Assembly: GCA_020636405.1 (NCBI GenBank)
Contig: JACJXW010000004.1
Span: 2,046,001 to 2,110,000, forward strand
Length of the DNA stretch: 64,000 bases
Source of the DNA: Lewinellaceae bacterium
Lineage (GTDB): Bacteria > Bacteroidota > Bacteroidia > Chitinophagales > Saprospiraceae
Direction: 5' to 3'
Under the pieces are notes generated by a model. The model worked only from the letters and a program-made list of their open reading frames with translations, did no database searches and was not told the origin of the DNA. Positions 27,075 through 35,159 of the stretch are shown piece after piece; the stretch's first letter is position 1, and every line of letters starts with the position of its first letter. Made by a program: the position numbers and the translations under genes.

Positions 27075-27180
27075 GGATCTTGAATTTTATTCTTTAAAAA
27101 TAAAGAGCAGGTGAACCCATCAAAAAATGCGATTCTTTTTAGGAAAAATCGTAACTGTTTAGGTTTGCTTCGATACAGCA

Positions 27181-27266
27181 TTTTCAGCCTTTGTTTGCCC
27201 CATCCCTGAAGGGAGCAAAGGTTGAAAACGCCTGGCCATCCTTTAGGACTGAGGCAAAGCCAGGCG
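27181..27266. repeat. Composite palindromic intergenic repeat
   Basis: Two hairpins in a row. The first has 13-base arms TTTTCAGCCTTTG (27181-27193) and CAAAGGTTGAAAA (27215-27227), one mismatch, with TCCCT/AGGGA inside. The second is CGCCTGGC (27229-27236) with GCCAGGCG (27259-27266). It contains the 16-base sequence also found at 17838. REP/BIME-like by appearance. The rest of the gap 27075-27529 contains no recognised gene; a T13 run flanked by GGAG/CTCC lies near 27430. Confidence 0.55.
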
Positions 27267-27529
27267 ATTTCGGCCGGATAAATAGTTACGAAATTAACCA
27301 ATAAATTATCACTCTACTTCCGCGCCAGCAACAGAAGCAGATCCTGGCTTAGCAATTGTTCTTAGTTGTTTGGAAAAGAAAATAACAGAGCGCTCGTTCT
27401 CCTTTATTTGGCATTTATCACAATGTAGGAGTTTTTTTTTTTTCTCCAAGGCGTACCTTTTATTTTTCAGAAGGGGCGCCCGGTGAGCATTGAAGGGCAC
27501 TACACTTCCATTTTCTACCTCCCTTTTCG

Positions 27530-27537
27530 TATTTTTG
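27530..27537 (+). promoter_or_regulatory. Predicted -7 box TATTTTTG
   Basis: An exact TAnnTTTG match 35 bases before the carboxyltransferase ATG. Confidence 0.5.
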
Positions 27538-27564
27538 GGGCCCACAACAATAAGCTAACCAAAT

Positions 27565-29199
27565 ATGGCCAAGATCGACATCGAAAAAAGCAAGAACGAC
27601 GACCAGATGAAGCTGCTCCTCTCCCGCATGAACCACCGCCTGGAGAAGATCTACAAAGGGGGAGGCGAACGCCGCATCGAGAAGCAGCACAAGCAAGGCA
27701 AAATGACCGCCCGGGAGCGCATAGAATACCTGCTCGATAAGGGGCGTCCAGTGCTGGAAGTCGGCGCTTTTGCCGGTTTTGAGATGTATAAGGATTACGG
27801 CGGTTGCCCCGCCGCCGGAGTGGTCGTCGTGATCGGTTACGTCAGCGGGCGGCAGTGTGTAGTTGTGGCCAATGATGCGACGGTCAAGGCCGGGGCGTGG
27901 TTCCCGATCACCGGGAAGAAGAACCTGCGGGCGCAGGAGATCGCCATGGAAAACCGCCTGCCCATCATTTACCTGGTAGACAGCGCCGGGGTGTTCCTGC
28001 CCATGCAGGACGAGATCTTTCCCGACAAGGACCACTTCGGGCGTATCTTCCGCAACAACGCCCGCATGTCCAGTATGGGTATCCCGCAGATCGCCGCCAT
28101 CATGGGCAGTTGCGTGGCAGGGGGCGCCTACCTGCCCATCATGTCCGACGAAGCCCTGATCGTGGAGGGCACCGGGTCCATCTTCCTGGCCGGGCCATAC
28201 CTGGTCAAAGCAGCAATCGGAGAAACCGTGGACCAGGAAACCCTGGGCGGCGCTACTACCCAGAGCGAGATCTCCGGCGTGACCGACTACAAGATGCCGG
28301 ACGACCAAACCTGTCTGGACACCATCCGGGGCCTGATGGACAAGATGGGGCATTTCCCCAAGGCAGGGTTCGACCGGGCCGAACCGGCTCTGCCTAAAGA
28401 GGACCCTAACGACATTTATGGCCTTTTCCCCTTCGAGGGCAACAAACCCTACAAAACGGTAGATATACTGAAGCGCCTGGTGGATGATTCGGAGCTTACC
28501 TTCTACAAAAGTGGTTACGGCAAGACCATCCTCTGCGCCTACGCCCGTATCGACGGTTGGGCCGTCGGCATTGTGGCCAATAACCGGGAGGTGGTGAAGA
28601 CCGCCAAAGGGGAAATGCAGTTCGGCGGCGTGATCTACTCCGACTCCGCCGACAAGGCCACCCGATTCATCATGAACTGCAACCAGAAGAAGATCCCGCT
28701 GGTCTTTTTGCACGACGTGACCGGCTTTATGGTGGGCACCCGTTCCGAGCACGGCGGCATCATCAAGGACGGCGCCAAGATGGTCAACGCGGTGGCCAAT
28801 TCCACCGTGCCCAAATTCAGCATTGTGATGGGCAACTCCTACGGCGCCGGCAACTACGCCATGTGCGGCAAGGCCTACGACCCCCGCCTGATCGTCGCCT
28901 GGCCGACCGCCAAGATCGCCGTCATGGGGGGCGACCAGGCCGCCAAGGTGCTGCTGCAGATCCAGGCTTCCACCATGAAAGCGCAAGGCAAAGAGCTGAC
29001 CGAAAAAGAAAAAGAAGAACTGCTCGAGGAGATCAAAGGGCGCTACGACGACCAGACCTCTCCCTACTATGCTGCCGCCCGCCTCTGGGTAGATGCCATC
29101 ATCGACCCGCTGGATACCCGGCAGGTGATCTCTATAGGCATCGAGGCGGCGAATAATGCGGAAGTGGAACGGTTTAATCCGGGAGTGATACAGACGTAG
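27565..29199 (+). CDS. Acyl-CoA carboxylase beta (carboxyltransferase) subunit
   Basis: A 544-residue biotin-dependent carboxyltransferase of the methylcrotonyl-/propionyl-CoA type. The N-terminal half (GKMTARERIEYLLD; SAGVFLPMQDEIFPD; GSCVAGGAYLPIMSDEA) and C-terminal half (HDVTGFMVGTRSEHGGIIKDGAKM in shorter conserved blocks; GNSYGAGNYAMCGKAYDPR) of the crotonase-like fold are both complete. It transfers CO2 from carboxybiotin to an acyl-CoA in leucine or odd-chain/branched metabolism. The biotin carboxylase subunit is not in the window. By appearance it is closest to the MCC-beta group; the exact substrate is not proven. Confidence 0.92.
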   Translation: MAKIDIEKSKNDDQMKLLLSRMNHRLEKIYKGGGERRIEKQHKQGKMTARERIEYLLDKGRPVLEVGAFAGFEMYKDYGGCPAAGVVVVIGYVSGRQCVVVANDATVKAGAWFPITGKKNLRAQEIAMENRLPIIYLVDSAGVFLPMQDEIFPDKDHFGRIFRNNARMSSMGIPQIAAIMGSCVAGGAYLPIMSDEALIVEGTGSIFLAGPYLVKAAIGETVDQETLGGATTQSEISGVTDYKMPDDQTCLDTIRGLMDKMGHFPKAGFDRAEPALPKEDPNDIYGLFPFEGNKPYKTVDILKRLVDDSELTFYKSGYGKTILCAYARIDGWAVGIVANNREVVKTAKGEMQFGGVIYSDSADKATRFIMNCNQKKIPLVFLHDVTGFMVGTRSEHGGIIKDGAKMVNAVANSTVPKFSIVMGNSYGAGNYAMCGKAYDPRLIVAWPTAKIAVMGGDQAAKVLLQIQASTMKAQGKELTEKEKEELLEEIKGRYDDQTSPYYAAARLWVDAIIDPLDTRQVISIGIEAANNAEVERFNPGVIQT

Positions 29200-29213
29200 A
29201 GGGGGGATTTTGA

Positions 29214-29232
29214 TTTTTGACGGCCCTTTCGG
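29214..29232 (+). repeat. Third copy of the GACGGCCCTTTCG intergenic motif
   Basis: Shares the core GACGGNCNTTTCG with the two ends of the 24174-24611 element and is also preceded by T/GATTTT units. It lies just after the carboxyltransferase stop. Confidence 0.45.
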
Positions 29233-29326
29233 CACATACCCCGAACCCAGTTCCAACTTCCGGCTTCAACAACGCCTCCGAAGGGCATTCTTCAAAACGG
29301 TTAAAGCTCAGGAGCTTGCATAGATC

Positions 29327-29346
29327 CTGATGCTATTCCGCATCAG
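29327..29346. terminator. Hairpin between convergent genes
   Basis: CTGATGC (29327-29333) pairs with GCATCAG (29340-29346) around six bases, midway between the convergent carboxyltransferase and GH3 genes. No U tract on either side, so a weak candidate. Confidence 0.3.
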
Positions 29347-29376
29347 CTTAAAGAACTGCCCTTTCGGCTTTCTCGG

Positions 29377-31563
29377 CTACTTCACTGTGAATTTTCCTTC
29401 TGCGTATTGCGCCGCTCCCAGAGCCATGCTGCGCGAAGAAGGAGTAGCCCCCCCGACGTACACTTTAAAATCCCCCTTTTCAAGCACCCGCTCTCCTTTT
29501 TCATTCACGATCTTAATCATGTCCGGCGTGAGAGTAAAGCTTACCCTCCGGGAAGCGCCAGGCCAGAGGGCTACCCGCTGGAAACCCTTCAGGGCGTATT
29601 TCGGCATAGCTACCGAGGCCGCCACGTCGGTAAGGTAGAGCTGAACGACTTCTTCCCCCCGGTAGTTGCCGGTATTGGCCAAGGTGACTTCTACGGATAC
29701 GGAGCCGTCGGGTTGAACGGGGCTCACCTTCAGAGCGCTGTACTCAAATCGGGTATAGCTCAGGCCGAAGCCGAAGGGGAACAATGGCTCCTTCTCCATA
29801 TAGCGGTAAGTGCGGTTGGCCATGGCATAGTCTTCGTATGGGGGCAGGTCTTCCACCGACATGGGAAAAGTGACCGGCAATCGGCCGGAGGGGACGGCAT
29901 CGCCGAAAAGGATGTCGCCTACCGCATTGCCGCCCTGCTCCCCGGGGTACCAGGCGAACAGCAGGGCATCGGCCATCTCGTACACTTCCGGGCAGGCGAT
30001 GGCGCTGCCGCCGGTTATCACGACGACGAGTTTTTTGGCATTGGCCCTTATTTTTTTCAGGAATTCCACTTGATTGGGGGGTAACCCGATGTCTTCCCGG
30101 TCGCCCTTATGGCGGCTGGCGATGGATTCTCCTTCTTCCCCTTCGATGAGCTGGGAAATGCCAACACAGGCAATGGCTACATCCGCTACTGCCGCTTCCC
30201 CGGAGAACCAATCGATGGGGTTGCGATTGGGTTCGTCGAGCAGGGCGCCCTGGCTGTAGTGCACCGAGGTTTGCGGGCTGGTTTTGCCCATGATACCTTC
30301 CAGGATCGTCCTCAGGTCATCGCTCAGGCCGTAGTAGTTGGCCAGCAGCGCCTGGGCGTGGGCGGCCGTCGGGCCGGTGACGAATAGGCTGCCGATGTCC
30401 TTCTTGAGAGGAAGCACGCCATTGTTTTTAAGCAATACGATGGACTTTGCAGCGGCTTCGCGGCTCAACTTCAGGTGCTCTTCGCAGGCGATCACCTCCG
30501 GGCCGATCTGGTCGAACGGTACGGTTCCCGGCGGGTCGAACAGTCCGAGCCGGAAGCGGGTGGGCAGCAGTTCCTTCAGGTTCTGGTCGACCATGTCTTC
30601 GGTAGTCAGGCCCTGTTCAATGGATTTTAGCAATTCAGGGTAAGTACTTCCGCAGTTGAGGTTGCAGCCAAAATTGAGGGCAAGGGCGGCAGCCTCCGGG
30701 GCTGTTTTCACGATCTTATGGCCGCTGTAAAAATCAACCAGCGCCCAGCAATCGGAGGTAAAGTAGCCTTTGAATCCCCATTTCTCCCGCAATACCTCCT
30801 GCATCAGATAGGGATGGGCGCAGCAGGGGTCTCCATTGGTGCGGTTATAGGCGCCCATCACGCCTTCCACCCGGGCTTCGGTGACCAGCGCCTCAAAAGC
30901 CGGCAGGTAGGTTTCCCAGAGGTCCTTCATGCTGACCTTGGCGTCGAACTCGTGCCGCAGGCCTTCCGGGCCGCTGTGTACGGCGTAGTGTTTGGCCATG
31001 GCGGCCGACTTGAGGTATTTCGGATGATCGCCCTGTAGCCCTTTTACAAAGGCAACGCCGATGCGCGAGGTAAGGTAAGGGTCTTCACCGTAGGTCTCCT
31101 GCCCTCGTCCCCATCGGGGGTCGCGGAAGAGGTTGACGTTGGGCGTCCAGAAGGTCAGCCCCTGGTACTGCCTGCGGAAACCGTTGGCCACCGAGACGTT
31201 GTACTTGGCCCGGGCTTCGTCGGAGATGGCCTCGCCGACCCGTTGCATCAGGTCGGTGTCGAAAGTGGCTGCCATGCCGATGGCCTGCGGGAAGATCGTG
31301 GCCCGCCCGTTGCGGGCCACGCCGTGCAGGCATTCGTTCCACCAGTTGTAGGCCGGTATGCCGAGGCGTTCGATGGCAGGCGCACCGTACATCAGCTGGC
31401 CTACTTTTTCTTCCAGCGTGAGGCGGGAGATGAGGTCCTCGGCCCGTTCTTCAATGCTGAGGCCGGGGTCCTGAAAAGGGTATTTCATTTCCTGTGCAAA
31501 TAGGGCGGTGCCGGCGACAAAGAACAATACCGGCAACAGCAGTTTAGTGAATAGGTCTTTCAT
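29377..31563 (-). CDS. Glycoside hydrolase family 3, xylosidase-type
   Basis: A 728-residue exported GH3 enzyme. A signal peptide (TALFAQ) is followed by the TIM-barrel domain with YNWWNECLHGVARNG, KHYAVHSGPEG and the nucleophile Asp 271 in YFTSDCWAL; then the alpha/beta sandwich domain and a C-terminal fibronectin-III-like domain (about 620-725). The WNE(C)LHGVAR block is typical of the beta-xylosidase/arabinosidase branch of GH3, so release of xylose from xylo-oligosaccharides is likely but not proven. It is the last gene of the minus-strand run, 37 bases after the FG-GAP gene. Confidence 0.9.
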   Translation of the reverse strand: MKDLFTKLLLPVLFFVAGTALFAQEMKYPFQDPGLSIEERAEDLISRLTLEEKVGQLMYGAPAIERLGIPAYNWWNECLHGVARNGRATIFPQAIGMAATFDTDLMQRVGEAISDEARAKYNVSVANGFRRQYQGLTFWTPNVNLFRDPRWGRGQETYGEDPYLTSRIGVAFVKGLQGDHPKYLKSAAMAKHYAVHSGPEGLRHEFDAKVSMKDLWETYLPAFEALVTEARVEGVMGAYNRTNGDPCCAHPYLMQEVLREKWGFKGYFTSDCWALVDFYSGHKIVKTAPEAAALALNFGCNLNCGSTYPELLKSIEQGLTTEDMVDQNLKELLPTRFRLGLFDPPGTVPFDQIGPEVIACEEHLKLSREAAAKSIVLLKNNGVLPLKKDIGSLFVTGPTAAHAQALLANYYGLSDDLRTILEGIMGKTSPQTSVHYSQGALLDEPNRNPIDWFSGEAAVADVAIACVGISQLIEGEEGESIASRHKGDREDIGLPPNQVEFLKKIRANAKKLVVVITGGSAIACPEVYEMADALLFAWYPGEQGGNAVGDILFGDAVPSGRLPVTFPMSVEDLPPYEDYAMANRTYRYMEKEPLFPFGFGLSYTRFEYSALKVSPVQPDGSVSVEVTLANTGNYRGEEVVQLYLTDVAASVAMPKYALKGFQRVALWPGASRRVSFTLTPDMIKIVNEKGERVLEKGDFKVYVGGATPSSRSMALGAAQYAEGKFTVK

Positions 31564-31600
31564 TATGCTATTTTTAGTTCGTTGTTTTTTTCAGTTAGCA

Positions 31601-34600
31601 CTATTGCAGATGGGCCGGGCCAGTCAGGATAACCGTCCGCTCTTTCCCGTTGTACTTGGTGATGGTAACCTTTTTCGTGCCTGTGGGCACCGCCGTTTTC
31701 CTCGATGACTGGCTCAGAAAACCATTGCCGTAGAACAATTCCCGGGCGCCGATCTTTTCATCATCTTCCCCGATGAAGGCCATCCTGCAATCATCGCTTT
31801 CCGGAACGAAAACCTGTGCTTCCTCTCCGTACCGGAAGCCCAGCAGCACATCGTTGTTTTGGGATACGATCACGGCCCTCTGCCTGCCGACAAAAAGGCT
31901 GGCTATAGCTTTGGCGTTACCTGGAACGTAAAAGCCGCTTTCCGCCATACTCAGGGGGGTGAAGTGGCCGGCGCCGTCTCCTTTCAGGAAAAGGCCGTTC
32001 AGGGCGTCCATGCGGCCCAGGGTAGGCTGTATGCCAAAATCATTGCCCGCCAACAGGATGTCGGTGTAACCGTCATCGTCAAAATCTTCCGCCAGGATGC
32101 CGAAAACAGGGGCAACCTGGGCTTCGAGTGGTAAAGGGCGCACTTTGAACTGGCCGTTCCCCAGATTTTCAATATAACTGCTTTCGAAGGTAGTGGCCTT
32201 GAGGACATAGGCGCCTTCGCGATCCGATTCCGACAGGATGCTGTCCATGGGCGCGATTCCGATCTGCTGGTGGGACGGGAACATCTTTTTGATCTTGTTC
32301 ATCTCTTTGGCCAGGTCGGCCCGGCCGTGAAAACTGTACTTTTGCAGCTTACCCTCCTGGTTTTTGAAAGGTACGAACGGTATGGCATCCAGGCCGCCGT
32401 TATCGTCGAAGTCTTTGGCATAAATCTCAACCGGCAGTTCCTGGCTGGCCCGGACGGATGCGTTTTTGCCGAAATTCGAAACGACGTAGTCCAGGTCGCC
32501 GTCCTGGTCAAAATCGGCGGAGGCAATGCTGTTCCACCATCCGGTAAAGGCTTCCAGGCCGGTATCGCCGGACAGCTTTTTCAGCTGGCCTTTTTCATTT
32601 TTAAAAATGGTAACCGGCATCCACTCGCCGGCGATGACCAGGTCGGCCCAGCCGTCGGAATTGTAATCGGTCCAGAGTGCGTCGCACACCAATCCCAGCT
32701 CGTTCAACTCCGGGGCCAGTTTCTCATTGGCTACCTCCAGGCGGATCGATCCGGGTGTCGATTCATTGATAAGCAGGAAGGAACTTACCGGCAGCGGGTA
32801 TTCGTCGGGTAGGACGCGCCCGCCCACGAACAGGTCGATGTCCCCGTCCCGGTCCACATCGGCAGCCCGGACGCAACTGCTACTGGCCAGGGGCAGGTTC
32901 AGCTGATCGGAAACATTCCGGAAGCTCCCATTCTCATTAACCAGTAGAATATCTTTATACAAGGGGTTCGTTTTGTGAAACTGATTGCTGCCACTGGTGA
33001 TGTACAGGTCCTGGTCGCCGTCCTGGTCCACATCAAAGAATACAGCGCCGAGTTCTTCCTGTTCGGGGTTGGTGGGAAGCTCCGCTGGTGATAACCGGAA
33101 GTTGCCCTCAGAGGTTTGCAGGAAAAGCTTGCCTTTGTGTGGGCTGGATCCGGCGACATAGTAGTCGTCCAGTCCATCGCCGTTGGCATCGCCTACGGCG
33201 ACGCCCGGGCCAAACTGAGAGAATTTATGCAGAAGCAGGGGTTCGAAGTTGTAGTCGATATAATCGGGGTCCTCCATTTTTTCGGCAGGTACGATGGGGG
33301 CCGGGCTAAATAAGGGGCTGCCGGGCGGCGTGCGCCTATCGGCCACGGCCTTATCGGCAAGCTGATAATCGACCTTGAGTGTTTGATTGGCTTTCTGTCC
33401 TTCCAGGGAGGTAACCATGCCGTCGGGCCAGGTGATGGTGAGGTTGGCCACCGAATCCGGGCCCAGCCCGAGAAAGATCCTGCTGTCCATCGAAGACAAA
33501 TAGCCCCGGTAGATGGTGTGTTCGTAGAACCCTTTCACATGAGTGCCCTCGTAGGCGATGGTGGCGCCCAGGGCCTCCCGGTTGTTGGGCTTCCCCGTCA
33601 GTTCAATGCAGAGATAATTACCGGAGGTAGCCGTGTTTTTATAGAGGAAAGCCTGGTCGTTGATGTTGTTGACCACCAGGTCGAGGTCACCGTCGTTGTC
33701 GAGGTCGCCGTAAGCCGCCCCGTTGGAGAAGGAGGGCGTATTCAGGCCCCATTGCTGGGTGACATCTTCGAATTCCACCCCTCCTTTATTGCGGTAAGCG
33801 TAGTTATCGAGTTTCACTTCAGGGATCTTGGCCAGCATTTTATGTTGTTCGACATAGGCAAAGTAGTTGGCCTGATAATCCATGAAATCCCGGTCGGTAA
33901 TGTCTTTGGGAAATCCGTTGGTGATAACGAGGTCGCGGAAGCCGTCGCGGTCGAAATCCGCCACGACCGGCGCCCAGCTCCAGTCGGTGGCCTCGATGCC
34001 GGCCAGCATGGCCAGGTCGCTGAACACCGGTTCCCCGGTATGGGGCCGCTTGCCCTGGTTGACCTGCAGCACATTTCGGATGTATTGCTGCATGAGCCCG
34101 TAGCGTTCGGTATAGAGGTAGGTGGTGTAGTTGGTCGGGCCCAGCATGGTTTTCTTCCGGTAATTGCTTTCCGGCAGCATATCGAGGGCGACGATGTCGG
34201 GCAATCCGTCGTTGTTGATGTCCACAACGTCATTGCCCATGGCGGAATAACCGGTATGTTTCAGATATTCTTTGGCCTTATTGGTGAAAGTTCCGTCCTG
34301 GTTGTTGATGTACAACAGGTCATTGGAAAGGAAATCGTTGGTGACGTAAACGTCCTTCCAGCCATCCTGGTTCAGGTCGCAGATGTTGATCCCCAGGCTG
34401 TATCCGTCGATAGTGATGCCTGCCTCGCGGGAAACATCGGTATACACAGGGTGTTCCTGTCCTTCGGGCCAGTCGTTCCGATACAGCTTATCTACGCGAT
34501 CGGCGACCAGCAGGTCCTTTTGGTGGGTATATACCGTCGGGTTCCGGGATTCCTGCATGTTGTTGTTGATGATGAACAGGTCGAGGTCTCCATCGTTGTC

Positions 34601-35146
34601 ATAATCGAAAAAGGCGCTATTGGTGGAGTAACTGGTGTCGGCTATTCCGTAAGAAGCGGCCAGCTCTTCGAATTCCAGTTTCCCCGTTTCCGGGAATTGA
34701 TTGACGAACAGGAGGTTCTGCCTTTTCGCTCCTTCCTTAAGGGTATTGGAGCATACATAGAGGTCTTTGTACCCGTCCTGGTTGATGTCCACCACCGCTA
34801 CACCGGAGCACCAGGATCCCGGGGCGGCGACCTTTGCCGGCCCGGTGATGTCCTCAAACTGAAAATCGCCCTTGTTCCGGTACAACTTATTGTCCACGAT
34901 ATTGCCCGAAAAGAAGAGGTCGGCCAGCCCGTCGTTGTCAAAATCGGCGATGGCCACTCCGCCGCCGTTGTAGATGTATTCGTAGGAAAGAATGTTGAAG
35001 GAATCGTTGTCGGGGATCAGGTTGTTGAATTGGACGCCGCTGTGTTCCGGGGCGACTCTCCTGAAGAGGGTGTTCTCTTCCTGGCCACTTTGGCAGGAGT
35101 ACAAGGCCAAAAGAAGAAGCGCAAGGGTAGTTGTTCTTGAATGCAT
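31601..35146 (-). CDS. FG-GAP/VCBS and ASPIC/UnbV repeat lipoprotein 1
   Basis: A 1181-residue surface lipoprotein. The lipobox is LYSC (Cys 18). Many FG-GAP/VCBS calcium-loop repeats of the form DFDNDGxxDLFF or DINQDGYKDLYV run through both halves, consistent with beta-propellers. Between them (about 530-600) is an ASPIC/UnbV-type segment (GATIAYEGTHVKGFYEHTI ... ITWPDG). Such proteins occur with SusCD in marine Bacteroidota and are thought to bind carbohydrate, but no member's ligand can be assumed here. It is paralogous to the gene 13 bases upstream. Confidence 0.85.
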   Translation of the reverse strand: MHSRTTTLALLLLALYSCQSGQEENTLFRRVAPEHSGVQFNNLIPDNDSFNILSYEYIYNGGGVAIADFDNDGLADLFFSGNIVDNKLYRNKGDFQFEDITGPAKVAAPGSWCSGVAVVDINQDGYKDLYVCSNTLKEGAKRQNLLFVNQFPETGKLEFEELAASYGIADTSYSTNSAFFDYDNDGDLDLFIINNNMQESRNPTVYTHQKDLLVADRVDKLYRNDWPEGQEHPVYTDVSREAGITIDGYSLGINICDLNQDGWKDVYVTNDFLSNDLLYINNQDGTFTNKAKEYLKHTGYSAMGNDVVDINNDGLPDIVALDMLPESNYRKKTMLGPTNYTTYLYTERYGLMQQYIRNVLQVNQGKRPHTGEPVFSDLAMLAGIEATDWSWAPVVADFDRDGFRDLVITNGFPKDITDRDFMDYQANYFAYVEQHKMLAKIPEVKLDNYAYRNKGGVEFEDVTQQWGLNTPSFSNGAAYGDLDNDGDLDLVVNNINDQAFLYKNTATSGNYLCIELTGKPNNREALGATIAYEGTHVKGFYEHTIYRGYLSSMDSRIFLGLGPDSVANLTITWPDGMVTSLEGQKANQTLKVDYQLADKAVADRRTPPGSPLFSPAPIVPAEKMEDPDYIDYNFEPLLLHKFSQFGPGVAVGDANGDGLDDYYVAGSSPHKGKLFLQTSEGNFRLSPAELPTNPEQEELGAVFFDVDQDGDQDLYITSGSNQFHKTNPLYKDILLVNENGSFRNVSDQLNLPLASSSCVRAADVDRDGDIDLFVGGRVLPDEYPLPVSSFLLINESTPGSIRLEVANEKLAPELNELGLVCDALWTDYNSDGWADLVIAGEWMPVTIFKNEKGQLKKLSGDTGLEAFTGWWNSIASADFDQDGDLDYVVSNFGKNASVRASQELPVEIYAKDFDDNGGLDAIPFVPFKNQEGKLQKYSFHGRADLAKEMNKIKKMFPSHQQIGIAPMDSILSESDREGAYVLKATTFESSYIENLGNGQFKVRPLPLEAQVAPVFGILAEDFDDDGYTDILLAGNDFGIQPTLGRMDALNGLFLKGDGAGHFTPLSMAESGFYVPGNAKAIASLFVGRQRAVIVSQNNDVLLGFRYGEEAQVFVPESDDCRMAFIGEDDEKIGARELFYGNGFLSQSSRKTAVPTGTKKVTITKYNGKERTVILTGPAHLQ

Positions 35147-35159
35147 GGTGCAAGAGGTT

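Noticed and set aside
27309..27440. Short minus-strand frame ending KQLRTIAKPGSASVAGAEVE
   Set aside because: Faintly like a ribosomal-peptide leader, but there is no GG motif, Cys/Ser core or modification gene nearby, and the upstream part is low-complexity Lys.
33383..35140. Long plus-strand frames opposite the FG-GAP lipoproteins
   Set aside because: Arise from the repeated Asp/Asn/Gly codons of the calcium loops; translation is Val/Ile/Asp-rich without domains.
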